From the NCBI GenBank assembly GCA_963675565.2, contig CAXXYD010000002.1:1-64000 (forward strand): a stretch of 64,000 nucleotides of DNA, in the 5' to 3' direction. A program made the position numbers and the translations under genes. Below the pieces are notes generated by a model. The model did not search any database and was not told the DNA's origin. It was given only the letters and a program-made list of their open reading frames with translations. Positions 1 to 9,673 of the stretch are shown in pieces; position 1 is the stretch's first letter; every line of letters begins with the position of its first letter. This stretch comes from JARRKU01 sp963675565 (GTDB lineage Bacteria > Desulfobacterota > Desulfobacteria > Desulfobacterales > Desulfosarcinaceae).

Positions 1-22
1 CCATCCACGGGAGTAACTACCC

Positions 23-1682
23 GTAATACATAAAAAAAGCGCATTTTGCGGTGGTCTTTTTCTTCTCATTGTAGTACATTGAAAGTCGCCAAACAACCAA
101 TATCACTACAGATGTTAGAAAGGAACCGTTCACAAAATGCGCGAAAAATGGCAAAAACAAATGCCTCTGATGCCCCAAATTACAGACCACGTTCAAAGCA
201 AAGAGCTCTGGGCCATCAGCAACATCATTGAGGCCAACCCTATCATCTGCGATCGTGTTCTGCAAGATCTGAACAAGGGTAAAAATGTCGCCCAGCGCTG
301 CGGGGCCAATGGCATGAGTGCTGATCAGGTGTTGCGCAGTGCCATTGTTAAATTCCTTTTTGGCTTCACCTATCAGGAACTGGCCTTTCATCTGGTGGAC
401 TCGGCAAGCTTGAGCTGGTTTTGCCGCATCGGCATCGCCGACAAGGGATTTAAAAAATCTGCCCTGAACAAGAATATCAAAGCCATATCGGCCGATACCT
501 GGGCAATGATCAACTCCGACTTGTTGGGCTATGCCAAAAACGAGAAAATCGAAAAGGGCCGCAAGGTGCGTATTGACTGCACCTGTGTTGAAAGCAACAT
601 CCATCATCCTACCGATTCTAATCTTTTGTGGGATGCCGTGCGGGTGTTGACCCGGCTCATGGACCAATGCCGGCAGTGCGGGATCAATATCCGCGGTTTT
701 CAAAACCATAGCCGGGTGGCCAAACGCCGAATGTTGGCCTTCCTCAACGCCAAGACAAACAAGAAACGCAAGCTGACCTATGCCGATTTGCTCAAAACCA
801 CCGGCAAAGTAGTCGGTTATGCTAAAAGGACAATTGAGCGCATCACAGCTACGCCGGGGGCTGATATGCGTGTTGTGGCAATTTGTTAGCAAATTGATCA
901 TTATGTCCAACTGGCTGAAAAGGTAGTTGATCAAACCGTGCGCCGGCTCATGCACGGTGAAAAGGTCGATGCATCAGAAAAGGTGGCCTCGATCTTTGAA
1001 CCGCATACTGACATTATCGTTAAAGACCGGCGCGATACCCATTTTGGTCACAAAATCTGTTTGACCGGAGGATCATCGAATCTGATTCTGGACTGCCTGG
1101 TGCTCAAAGGCAATCCGGCCGACACCGAACTGGCGATCCCGATGCTGGACCGGCAAAAGCAACTATACGACCGCTACCCGATCAAAGCTTGTTTTGACGG
1201 CGGCTTTGCATCCAAAAACAATTTAAAAGAGGCCAAAGCCGAATCGCGCAAGATCAAAGATGTTTGTTTTGCCAAAAAGCGCGGGCTCAATGAAACCGAA
1301 ATGTGTCGCAGCCAGTATGTGTATCGGAGCCTGCGCCGGTTCAGGGCCGGTATTGAATCGGGTATCTCCTGGTTAAAGCGCTGTCTGGGCCTAACCCGGT
1401 GCACCTGGAAAGGCTGGGACTCATTTAAATCCTATGTCTGGTCATCGATTGTCGCGGCCAATCTGTTGACCATTGCCAGAGCGCGGCCGGCGACCTGATT
1501 GTTGTTGCCGTGCGGCAGCTGTTTTTTTAACTTCAACAGCACGAGTGCGTCCTGATGTGGCCGGTTTTGCACAATTTGATGCAATTTGATGCCGCAAGAT
1601 GCAAATTTACTTCGCCTTGAAGTCCACACAGTATTTTTTGCTTCTCGGCGCGCCCGAAAATCCGCTATTTATGGACGGGCAC
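23..1682 (+). mobile_element. Insertion sequence with interrupted DDE transposase
   Basis: The element contains one transposase reading frame, broken by a stop codon. Its approximate ends come from an imperfect inverted repeat: left-end CATAAAAAAAGCGCATTTT near position 30 resembles the reverse complement of right-end CGAAAATCCGCTATTTATGG near 1655-1675. About 80 bp of the right end recur, diverged, at 33.38-33.47 kb next to a decayed copy of the same transposase, which supports the right boundary. The left boundary is less certain because it lies at the window edge. No target duplication could be read. Confidence 0.6.
137..1498 (+). pseudogene. DDE transposase interrupted by one in-frame TAG
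   Basis: Residues 1-250 and the downstream 938-1498 segment are in the same reading frame and are separated only by a TAG at 887-889. Translation from the stop to 938 is open and continuous, so one nonsense change splits a protein of about 453 residues. The N-terminal half looks like a DUF772-type transposase domain, with a segment reading FLFGFTYQELAFHL. The C-terminal half carries DDE-type blocks such as DTHFGHKI, CFDGGFAS and SGISWLKRCLGL. The family is IS4/IS5-superfamily-like, possibly ISNCY or IS1182; the exact family is not settled. It is probably inactive unless the stop is suppressed. A decayed relative lies at 32.9-33.3 kb. Confidence 0.75.
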
Positions 1683-1685
1683 TAT

Positions 1686-2486
1686 TTAACTGTCATCATA
1701 ACCCGCAGCCCCATCGCAGAATATGCAGCCAAAGGAGTAGGAGGCTTCAAGATCCATTCCTGCAACGTGGGTATCGCAAAAGCCACATTTTCCTGTCTGA
1801 TTGTGAATTGTATGGCAGTTCAGACAAAGATAAACCCCATTCTCATCACTTATTGGGATCACTGAAGGATCACTTGAATATTCGCATTCAGCGCAATATG
1901 CTAACTCAGAATCTTCCTTTGGGTCTTGATATCCACCAAGGGTTGAGATCAGGTAATCAATATCAGATGTAAAATCACACTCAGGATTAGGGCATTCTCC
2001 AAATCCCTGATCCTCTATTATAACCTCTTTTCCACAGTCAGGGCATTCAATGTGAAGTGTAATATTTCGATGAAAGCACACTTGGCAGTAACGAGAATAC
2101 AGAAGGTCATACAAATCCTCTAATTTGGCCGATTCAAACCCGCACCATGAACATGTTTCATATATGATGCCCCTCTTTTTCTCAGCTTTGATTTCCGGTT
2201 TGAGTTCCTCATATTTAGCAGCCAGGAATTTCTTGTTTGCCATGATCATTGAGTCGAGCTCATTAAACTCTTCTGCGTAATCTCTGAAATGGTCCTCCCA
2301 CTCATCCGACAAAAGCTTGTGGAGATAATACCAGGCCGACCATTGCTCAGGCACGATCTCATGATAGGTGCCAGGAGGCGGGTCTTCATGGTATTCCTTG
2401 ACATCGGAAGGCCATATAGATGTTAGCCTCACCCAATTGGCATTCCGCGAAATGCCCAGTACCAAGTCCCATCGATAAAAAACCAA
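1686..2486 (-). CDS. Cys-rich multi-zinc-ribbon protein, start uncertain
   Basis: The function is not recognised. The C-terminal 150 residues contain repeated CxxC pairs (CSWC, CQVC, CPDC, CAEC, CLNC, CGFC, CIFC), consistent with several zinc ribbons. The N-terminal half is acidic, charged and probably helical (around SDEWEDHFRDYAEEFNELD). The first 15-20 codons overlap, in another frame, the 3' end of the neighbouring secreted-protein gene and look unlike the rest. The true start is therefore probably further in, for example the GTG before VPEQW, or the 5' end was lost in a rearrangement. The stop lies a few bases outside the right end of the upstream IS, so the C-terminus may also have been affected. 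Confidence 0.55.
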   Translation of the reverse strand: MVFYRWDLVLGISRNANWVRLTSIWPSDVKEYHEDPPPGTYHEIVPEQWSAWYYLHKLLSDEWEDHFRDYAEEFNELDSMIMANKKFLAAKYEELKPEIKAEKKRGIIYETCSWCGFESAKLEDLYDLLYSRYCQVCFHRNITLHIECPDCGKEVIIEDQGFGECPNPECDFTSDIDYLISTLGGYQDPKEDSELAYCAECEYSSDPSVIPISDENGVYLCLNCHTIHNQTGKCGFCDTHVAGMDLEASYSFGCIFCDGAAGYDDS

Positions 2487-2872
2487 TAGTCCGCATACAT
2501 TTGGGGTTCTGAATTATTGGATATTCCTTGCATTCGGACCATAACTCCAATTTCTATATTTCTTTCATTTTTATCAAAATGTTTGAGTAAATACTTCTGT
2601 GTGCTACCTGAAAGTAACCTATCCTTGTCGACTTTTAGATAACTAAACTTTTTAATGAATTCTTCATAGCTAATTTCATTCTTATGCACTGTCAAATTAT
2701 AAAATAAATTCCAATCTTTTTTAGATTCTGCTTTATATAGTTGGGCTATTCTGTTCTTCAATTCAAATGGCTTTGGAATATTTGAAGGTGGATCTGAAAT
2801 TGAAATATCAGCTTGCGATAAAGAACTCATGCATATATTTAATACTAATATAAAAAAAATAATTCTCTTCAT
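2429..2872 (-). CDS. Small secreted protein of unknown function
   Basis: This encodes about 147 residues starting at MKRIIFFILVLN, preceded by a GGAG Shine-Dalgarno 6 nt upstream; that start is preferred over an upstream ATG lacking one. Residues 1-21 form a signal peptide ending near SSLSQA, so the product is probably exported. The rest is Lys/Ser/Asn-rich with aromatic residues near the end (YADYWFFIDGTWYW), like small periplasmic proteins of the NTF2 type, but no family is assigned. The gene is markedly AT-rich compared with its neighbours, which suggests recent acquisition. It overlaps the zinc-ribbon reading frame downstream by about 58 nt. Confidence 0.55.
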   Translation of the reverse strand: MKRIIFFILVLNICMSSLSQADISISDPPSNIPKPFELKNRIAQLYKAESKKDWNLFYNLTVHKNEISYEEFIKKFSYLKVDKDRLLSGSTQKYLLKHFDKNERNIEIGVMVRMQGISNNSEPQMYADYWFFIDGTWYWAFRGMPIG

Positions 2873-2961
2873 AAAGTCTCCGTAGGCTAACATTATCATT
2901 ATAGAGAATTCCAGATAATTACATAAAATCAAACTTATGCGGAAAATGCAAATGGCATGCC

Positions 2962-4335
2962 TTTAACAGGCTGTTGAAAAACTACCCAACCAGCGCAGTT
3001 TTTACTTGAGCAAGAGAAAATATGGTTCTATAACGTTCTCATCAGTTAACGCATAGCAATTATTGAACAATCTTATGAGAGGTACAGAGAAAAATCAGCA
3101 AAGTTTGTTCAACTACATCTCCCCTGAACAACGGGTTCCCAAAGATCATCCTTTAAGATCGATTCGAACGATGGTCGACAAGGCCCTAATGCAAATGCAC
3201 AGCCGGTTTAATGATCAATACTCAAAAACGGGAAGACCTTCGATACCGCCGGAACAATTGCTGCGGGCCCTACTGTTGCAGATTTTCTATACCATCCGCA
3301 GCGAACGGTTGCTGATGGAGCAACTTGATTACAATCTTTTATTTCGCTGGTTTGTCGGTTTGTCGATGGACGATCAGGTCTGGGACCACTCAACGTTTTC
3401 CAAAAACCGTGACCGGCTGCTCAATACCGATACGGCCACGGCCTTTTTTCAATCAGTGCGCGATCAGGCCCGTCGGCAATGCCTGATGTCCGATGAGCAT
3501 TTCACCGTCGACGGTACCTTGCTTGAAGCCTGGGCCTCAATGAAAAGCTTTCAGCCCAAAGGTAATGATGATGGACCATCCGACGGCAGACAAGGCAAAA
3601 ATCCAACGGTGAACTTTCGTGGTCAAAAACGAAAAAATGAAACCCATGCATCGAGAACCGACCCGGATTCACGACTGTATAAAAAAGCCAAAGGCCAGCA
3701 GGCCAAGCTTTGTTACATGGGCCATACGCTGATGGAAAATCGCAACGGGTTGGTGGTCGATGCGATGGTCACCGTTACCAGCGGTACGGCGGAGCGAGAA
3801 GCGGCCGTGATGATGATCGACCAGGTTCCCGGCAAGCGCAGAATCACAGTGGGCGCCGACCAAGGATACGATTGCAAGGATTTTGTCGCCGATTGCCGTG
3901 GCTTGGCAGCTACTGCGCATGTAGCTCAGAAAGAAAAAGATTCGGCCATCGATGGTCGCACCACGCGACATGAAGGCTACGGTGTCAGCTTGCGCGTTCG
4001 CAAACGGGTAGAAGAAGTTTTTGGATGGCTAAATAAAGACCGTTGGCTGCTTGAAAAAGCTGCATCATCGCGGCTGCGAGCGTGTCGATGCTGTATTTAC
4101 CTTGGCAACGGCAGCCTACAACCTTATCCGGATACGAAATCTGACCGCACAAGGTATACTTGATGAGAGAAACCGTAGGCAATCGCCTAGCAAACGGCTC
4201 CGATACGGGGCAAAACAAAAGAAAACCGGGCTTTCCAAGGCCAAATTGCACACAATCTAATTTTCAAAGAGCGGTAGTATAGAGAAATCCTGGGAAAGTT
4301 GGATTTAACATTAACTTTTTCAACATCCTGTTAAA
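2962..4335 (+). mobile_element. IS5/IS1182-like insertion sequence with matching ends
   Basis: Terminal inverted repeats are visible. The left end reads TTTAACAGGCTGTTGAAAAA from 2962. The right end (about 4313-4335) contains CTTTTTCAACATCCTGTTAA, which matches it in reverse complement with very few mismatches. The element is about 1.37 kb and carries one transposase. No direct target duplication is obvious. The right end supplies the stop codon of the minus-strand activase gene, so the insertion trimmed or replaced the last codons of that gene. Confidence 0.8.
3063..4260 (+). pseudogene. IS5/IS1182-like transposase with C-terminal frameshift
   Basis: The N-terminal 100 residues match the DUF772 transposase domain (DHPLRSIRTMVD, GRPSIPPEQLLRALLL, RSERLLMEQL). 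The catalytic region follows, with FTVDGTLLEAW, VGADQGYDCKDF and KRVEEVFGWL. Near 4033-4045 the frame shifts: the family's usual C-terminus (KLHHRGCERVDAVFTLATAA) continues in the +1 frame to 4260, whereas the original frame runs through unrelated sequence to 4163. A small insertion therefore separates the last acidic motif from the C-terminus, and the enzyme is probably inactive. Confidence 0.8.
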
Positions 4336-7300
4336 GATAATAGAGAAACGATTCGATTCTTGTAAGGTCATTATCGTTTCGGTTTCCATCAAAAGTCAGA
4401 TTAAGGATCGGCTTGGAGCGAGGGGTTTCAAATTCTTTTCTCACGATATTCAGTGATATTCCCGTGTTTTCATAGGTGGAGGAAAGAGCGATGATTCCGT
4501 CGATTCGCCTCAGCCCACCGGATAACTTCGCCTGCCGGTACCTTCCAAAGGCGCCTGAATAATATCCAATGGTCTTGTCCGCCCTTGCAATGAGGGCTTC
4601 CGGATGCGGTTCAAAAGGGCTTTCGCCTGGTATACAATCAGCAAGGCGTATAATGGCGCTTTTCATTTCACTAATCCGTCCTACGGTAAGACACGTTTTC
4701 TGATTCTGGTCTATAAAATCCCTCCACATGACCCACATATATTCGCTGAGAGGTGCATAGATGATGCGATGCCCCTGTTTTTCCATGTTATGAAGCAAGA
4801 AACCATTTAAGAAATCATTGAACACAATCAGCGGTTCTCCGATGACAAGGAGCCTTTTGCCGTTTTGGCTTGATTCAGTTTTTTGGTCAATCATGCAGGC
4901 AACCTCCATGAGCGCCTCCATGTCCAATTTCCCCTCGCCAATCATATCGATAATTGCGTTTAGAAGCATGCCCCGTTGTTTCATCGGGGCAAATCGGACG
5001 AGATCACCGGCAAGCAGTCCCATAAAAATCGGCCAGGCGGATTCGAGGCTTCGCAGTGGTACATCCTCCATATACGGAGCGAAAATGTTGACATGCTTGT
5101 ATCCCTCCGCGTCCAGTACCGTGCGGATGAACCGATTCGCCTGACCGTCGATTTCCGCGCCCTCGTTTTGCGGAATCAGAAAAGCCACATCGCTTTCACG
5201 CCCTTTTTCGTCCCTGAGCGCTCGGAGCACGTCACCCAAAAGTGCCGTCAGGGAATAATATTCGTTAGTCAGTGTATGGTGTCGGCCCATGTCAATGGAG
5301 TCTCCATTGGTTTCCGGCAGGACCACCGCGTCAATCCCCATGCCCATGAGTATTTTCCCGAAAATTTGGGAGTACGGGTACAGGTTCGGCAGGTAAAGGG
5401 TGGTCGCCGGATCGATATCGGCCATATCGGTATTGATATTCACCGGGCTGTGGCCAATGGCTTTAGAATAGGGTTGCGGATCATGGGCCGTGGTCACCGT
5501 CTTCTTGTGCAGACTGTTCACAAAAGCTTCCAGCCGGGTGATGACGCCCACGTCGGAAGCGTGCTCGTCCACCTCGATATTCAAGTAGGGTTTCCCGTCC
5601 ATCAGTTCCGCGAAATAGTGGGCCAGCACCGAATCCGGCCCGCAGCCGTGATGGGTCAGGAGAATGGCGTACATGTTGGGTTGCGCCTTGATGAAATGCG
5701 CCGGCTCCAATATATGCTGGCCAAAAGGCCAGTACATGTTCGGATGCTCCCGGCTGATGTCTCCGGGGGGCAGGTGATGGAAGCCCAGGACTGGATATCC
5801 CATGTCCATCAACCTTTCGGGGATGCCCATGTTCAGGACCGGATCGGCGATCCCGTATATTTTCGAAATCAGGACAAACGTTTTTTTGGCGGGGTCCATT
5901 TGCCCAAGGACCGCTTTTCCGATTTCTTCGATCCGTGTTTCAAATGCATGAAATGCCGCCATCGCCTGCTGAAGGGTGGGGCCGGTTTCCGCTTCGTTGC
6001 AGTGAAGTCTCCTGACCAGCTCCGAGAACTGTTTCATCATGAACGCCTGGCCCTGGTTGAAGGCAATGGTTGGCGAAAGGAGTTCGATCCCCTTGGCATC
6101 TAATTCCATGGCCCGGCGGACCACCTTGAAAGCCAGCTGCATGAAAGGGCATCCATAATTCTGCCGGGTATGGGATCCGGGGTGATCCACGGTGTAAAGG
6201 TCCGGAAAGAAAATATAGTCCACGTTCTTTCGAACCAGTTCCGCCACATGACCGTTGATCAGCTTGACCGGATAGCAGGCTTCATCCAGGGAGTATGCCT
6301 GCCCCAGCCGGACGGTCTCGTCGCTGGTGGCGTCCGAGAGCAGCACGTTGAAGCCCAGCGCTTTGAAGAATGCATGAAACATGGGGAACATGCCGTAAGT
6401 AAAAAGCGCCCGGGGGATACCGACGATCTTTTTCTTCTCGTCAATGCCCTCCTCGTACCCATGGAAAATGATATTTGCCGTCTGGACGTCGAAGCGTTGC
6501 CCCACATTTTTCCGTAAGTTCCCAGGCGGCTTTTGGGTTGCGCCCGGCACCACGGGTTCAATGTCAAATCCCTTGAATGTTGTTTTCCCGGCCGACTTTT
6601 CCTCTCGCGCAATGATCGACACGCCATAGGCGCCGGTAACGCTGAAAAACGGCGGTACGTGAACCGACTTTCCCGTGAGCGACCTGAAGGCATTGACGAC
6701 GCCTTGGTTATAGGCCACGGCTCCCTGGAAAAAGATTTTGTTTCCGATTGTTTTGCGTCCCACGACCCGGTTGAGATAATTTTTCACGATGGCGTAGCAC
6801 AGTCCGGCCACGATATCCTCGTGTTTTTCTCCCGCGGCCAAATGGGACGCGACACTGCTTTCCATAAAAACCGTGCATCTTTCCCCCAGGTGAATGGGAT
6901 TGCCGCCGGCAAGGGCCATGTCGCCGAAATCCTGGATGGGGATGTCGAATTTATTGGCCTGCTCCTCGAGAAACGAACCGGTTCCCGCTGCGCAGATCTT
7001 GTTCATCTGAAAATCTATTACCTTGCCGTTTTTCAATCGGATATATTTTGAATCCTGCCCGCCGATCTCGAAAATCGTATCCACCTCGGCATCCAGGGCG
7101 ACGGCGGCCCTCGCCTGACTGGTGATTTCATCCTTGACCACGTCGGCCCCAACCAGCCGTCCGATCAAATGCCGCCCGGAACCGGTGACACCGACGCCTT
7201 GGACCTCGATCATCTCCCCTAACCCGGATTTCAGCTCGCCAAGCCCTTTGCAGACGGTTTCGATGGGCTTGCCGGACGTTCTCAAGTATTTGAAGGCGAT

Positions 7301-8350
7301 CAGTCGGTTGTCTGCATCCGACAGCACCAGATTGGTGCTCGTCGACCCCACGTCAATGCCAAGCCAGCACTTCAGCGGTCCCGCCTTGCTTTCCAAGAGG
7401 ACGGATGCGCAATTGTGTTTATCTTCCCCATCATGGGAACCGAAGGAGGTCAGGGGCGGAAGGCGGTGTCGGACCTTTTCGTCAGAGAATAAAATCGCAC
7501 CCGTGTCCAGTTCATTCAGCAGCAGTTTCACATCCAATGCGGACTTTTGCTTGCCCGCCATGATCGCCGCACCTAAAGCACTTGCAACTGGAGACAGATC
7601 CGATACGATCAGTTTTCCGGCTTCCAGTTGCAGTTCCTTTTCAAGGGCAAGGACAATGGCCTGATTTAGGGCCACGCCGCCGGCGAAAAGAATCGGTTTG
7701 CGCCAGGGCAGGCTACCCATGACCGAAGAGCGATAATTTCTGACCATGGCATGGGCGAGCCCCAGCAGGATATCGGTCAAGGAGACCCCTTCCTGCAGAT
7801 GATGGGTGATGTCAGTCTTGGCAAACACGCTGCATCGGCCGGCGATACGCGGAATAGACGCACCTTTTGCCGCGTAGCGGCCAAAATCTTGCAATTCCAA
7901 GTCAAGCCGCGAGGCCTGTTCTTCCAGAAAGGCTCCGGTTCCGGCGGCACAGCTGCTGTTCATGGAAATGTGTATGCGTGATTGGTCCTGATCGCTTAAG
8001 TTCGTGATATATTTCGCGCTCTGTCCGCCGATCTCGATAATCGAAGCCGTATCCCGACATAAGGACAAACTGCCCTGAACGATGGCGGCGACTTCATTGA
8101 CGCAATCGATGCCGCTTTTCCGGGCAATATGCTTTCCGCCACTGCCTGTCACCGCGCCAAATGCGATAGCTTCCGGGTCAAAGGCCGTCAGGATATCCGC
8201 CATCGTTTTTCTCAAGGCCGTGACAACGTTGCCTCTATGCAGAATGTAACAATGATGCCTCACCGCATCATTCGCATCAATGACGACCGCCTTGACCGCT
8301 GCGTATCCGATGTCCAGTCCCAGACTATATGGTGAGTTCTTCGCTTCCAT
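4331..8350 (-). CDS. Giant 2-hydroxyacyl-CoA dehydratase activase-type protein
   Basis: This 1,339-residue protein has two tandem ASKHA ATPase domains of the BadF/BadG/BcrA/HgdC family. Domain 1 has LGLDIGYAAVK at 10-20, EIGGQSAKYI at 106-115 and CAAGTG starting at Cys134. Domain 2 has GIDVGSTSTN at 331-340, EIGGQDSKYI near 428 and CAAGTG at Cys453. From about residue 640 follows a DUF2229-type, dehydratase-like region with CYPVK, YGCPFMQ and HHGCGPDS cysteine motifs. In this family ATP hydrolysis drives low-potential electron transfer from an Fe-S cluster. The substrate of the fused form is not established. The start has a good AAGGATCTGGGG ribosome site. The gene ends the RND operon, and its stop lies inside the adjacent IS end, so the last residues are probably not native. 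Confidence 0.85.
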   Translation of the reverse strand: MEAKNSPYSLGLDIGYAAVKAVVIDANDAVRHHCYILHRGNVVTALRKTMADILTAFDPEAIAFGAVTGSGGKHIARKSGIDCVNEVAAIVQGSLSLCRDTASIIEIGGQSAKYITNLSDQDQSRIHISMNSSCAAGTGAFLEEQASRLDLELQDFGRYAAKGASIPRIAGRCSVFAKTDITHHLQEGVSLTDILLGLAHAMVRNYRSSVMGSLPWRKPILFAGGVALNQAIVLALEKELQLEAGKLIVSDLSPVASALGAAIMAGKQKSALDVKLLLNELDTGAILFSDEKVRHRLPPLTSFGSHDGEDKHNCASVLLESKAGPLKCWLGIDVGSTSTNLVLSDADNRLIAFKYLRTSGKPIETVCKGLGELKSGLGEMIEVQGVGVTGSGRHLIGRLVGADVVKDEITSQARAAVALDAEVDTIFEIGGQDSKYIRLKNGKVIDFQMNKICAAGTGSFLEEQANKFDIPIQDFGDMALAGGNPIHLGERCTVFMESSVASHLAAGEKHEDIVAGLCYAIVKNYLNRVVGRKTIGNKIFFQGAVAYNQGVVNAFRSLTGKSVHVPPFFSVTGAYGVSIIAREEKSAGKTTFKGFDIEPVVPGATQKPPGNLRKNVGQRFDVQTANIIFHGYEEGIDEKKKIVGIPRALFTYGMFPMFHAFFKALGFNVLLSDATSDETVRLGQAYSLDEACYPVKLINGHVAELVRKNVDYIFFPDLYTVDHPGSHTRQNYGCPFMQLAFKVVRRAMELDAKGIELLSPTIAFNQGQAFMMKQFSELVRRLHCNEAETGPTLQQAMAAFHAFETRIEEIGKAVLGQMDPAKKTFVLISKIYGIADPVLNMGIPERLMDMGYPVLGFHHLPPGDISREHPNMYWPFGQHILEPAHFIKAQPNMYAILLTHHGCGPDSVLAHYFAELMDGKPYLNIEVDEHASDVGVITRLEAFVNSLHKKTVTTAHDPQPYSKAIGHSPVNINTDMADIDPATTLYLPNLYPYSQIFGKILMGMGIDAVVLPETNGDSIDMGRHHTLTNEYYSLTALLGDVLRALRDEKGRESDVAFLIPQNEGAEIDGQANRFIRTVLDAEGYKHVNIFAPYMEDVPLRSLESAWPIFMGLLAGDLVRFAPMKQRGMLLNAIIDMIGEGKLDMEALMEVACMIDQKTESSQNGKRLLVIGEPLIVFNDFLNGFLLHNMEKQGHRIIYAPLSEYMWVMWRDFIDQNQKTCLTVGRISEMKSAIIRLADCIPGESPFEPHPEALIARADKTIGYYSGAFGRYRQAKLSGGLRRIDGIIALSSTYENTGISLNIVRKEFETPRSKPILNLTFDGNRNDNDLTRIESFLYYL

Positions 8351-8372
8351 CCCCAGATCCTTCTTTTGTCAA

Positions 8373-9662
8373 CTAACCGTTTTTGGAAACAATCCCTCTG
8401 CCTTCGACCTGAAAATATTGCTCCCCCGAGCAGGTCAGGCATGTCCCGTTTGGCGCGGCTTTCGTCGACATGAGCTGTTCACCGCAGTTTTGACAGATAA
8501 TGCTGTCGACAATCGGTGCATACCCGGGTAAATCAACGCGAACCCTATCCGCTGAAAAAATGTCCTCAAAATCCTGTTTAATGAGGGTAAAGGCGGCTTC
8601 CCGGGCTGTATTCTTGAATCGCTTTTCATCGTCTTTGGTATGGACCCTGTTTTTGATCACCTTTTCCATGAGCGGATAAAATGCCGGGACCAGGCGCCCG
8701 ATGGTTTCACGAAAATCGGGGCGGGCACAAACGCGCACGCCCGTATCGTTTCCCCTGATGATCAAAGTCACGGCATGCTTTCCCAAATCGCGATAGATCA
8801 ATGCATTGTTGCCAAGTGTACACCCCGATACCGCCTGCACCCCATCGGCAAAGCAGGCATTGATTTCGACGATGGCCATGAGATTTTCCAAACCATCGGA
8901 ACTTGTCACGGCATCGCCGAGCAGGCTGAGCGCGTGGATGGACGCCATGACACCGAGCGCGCTGCCCGGGCAATAATGGCCGTGGATCTCCGCCGTTTTT
9001 ACCAGGCAGCGCCTCAGATCCCGTTCTTCCATGGCCTCGATGAAATTCGCCCTGGGATTTTGTTCCAGGCGATCATGCGGGTTGATTTCTTCCATAAGTT
9101 GCCGCATCCATTCGGGCATCGCTATCCCTTCCTGGGGATACCAATAGTTTACATAGGGCTTGATATCGATCAACGGGCTTCCATCGATTGCGTCCAGGCC
9201 GGAAACCTCCAGGATGTTGCCCTTTCTTCCGCGCAGCCGCACGACACAGGCAAGCACCGGGTTGGGCCGGGCTGGACTGCAGGTACAGAAAAGTCCAACC
9301 TCGGGAATTTCCTTTCTACCCATGGGGTGCACCTGCCTTAAGGACCGGCCTTGCGCGGTTACCTTGTGTGCCCAATACAAGACGAGAAGATGGGAATACG
9401 CTTCGATGCCCTGGAGTGCATCAGTCCATTTTTCATCGACAATAATGGTTGAAATACTCCGCTTCAAATTGCGTACTTCTTCGCGAATTTTTTCCATGCT
9501 TTTCTTCATATCGAGGCCGTCTTCTCCGGCAACCAGAAACGGAGCTTTAATTTCGTTCCTGATGACTCCCACGGTGTGAATCCCCGGTGACGAAATTGTC
9601 TCGTCCCGGGAGCCGATGTATTTTCCGGCGGTCTTTTTGGGCGTATCCATCTTCCGATTCAT
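8373..9662 (-). CDS. TsaA (TrmO-like) - FmdE fusion protein
   Basis: This is a 429-residue fusion. Residues 25-170 match the TsaA/TrmO family, whose characterised member methylates tRNA t6A37 (TVGVIRNEIKAPF, HPMGRKEIPEVGLFCTCSPARPNPV). Residues 215-400 match FmdE, the subunit E family of formylmethanofuran dehydrogenase, with HGHYCPGSALGV and NACFADGVQAVSGCTLG. The C-terminus has a two-CxxC zinc ribbon (CQNC, CLTC). Fused or stand-alone FmdE proteins in anaerobes are generally linked to metal or molybdopterin processes, but no reaction is established. The start is supported by AAGGA upstream. It lies 11 nt after the outer-membrane protein gene and 22 nt before the activase, so it is in the same operon. 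A second FmdE C-terminal remnant lies at 25.8 kb. Confidence 0.85.
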   Translation of the reverse strand: MNRKMDTPKKTAGKYIGSRDETISSPGIHTVGVIRNEIKAPFLVAGEDGLDMKKSMEKIREEVRNLKRSISTIIVDEKWTDALQGIEAYSHLLVLYWAHKVTAQGRSLRQVHPMGRKEIPEVGLFCTCSPARPNPVLACVVRLRGRKGNILEVSGLDAIDGSPLIDIKPYVNYWYPQEGIAMPEWMRQLMEEINPHDRLEQNPRANFIEAMEERDLRRCLVKTAEIHGHYCPGSALGVMASIHALSLLGDAVTSSDGLENLMAIVEINACFADGVQAVSGCTLGNNALIYRDLGKHAVTLIIRGNDTGVRVCARPDFRETIGRLVPAFYPLMEKVIKNRVHTKDDEKRFKNTAREAAFTLIKQDFEDIFSADRVRVDLPGYAPIVDSIICQNCGEQLMSTKAAPNGTCLTCSGEQYFQVEGRGIVSKNG

Positions 9663-9673
9663 TTTTTATTTCC

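Noticed and set aside
17..955. 312-codon open frame on the minus strand at the window start
   Set aside because: It is antisense to the transposase, which has recognisable motifs; the minus-strand translation has none.
4976..6103. 375-codon open frame on the plus strand
   Set aside because: It lies wholly antisense to the well-supported activase gene and its translation is low-complexity and unlike any protein family; it is a codon-bias shadow.
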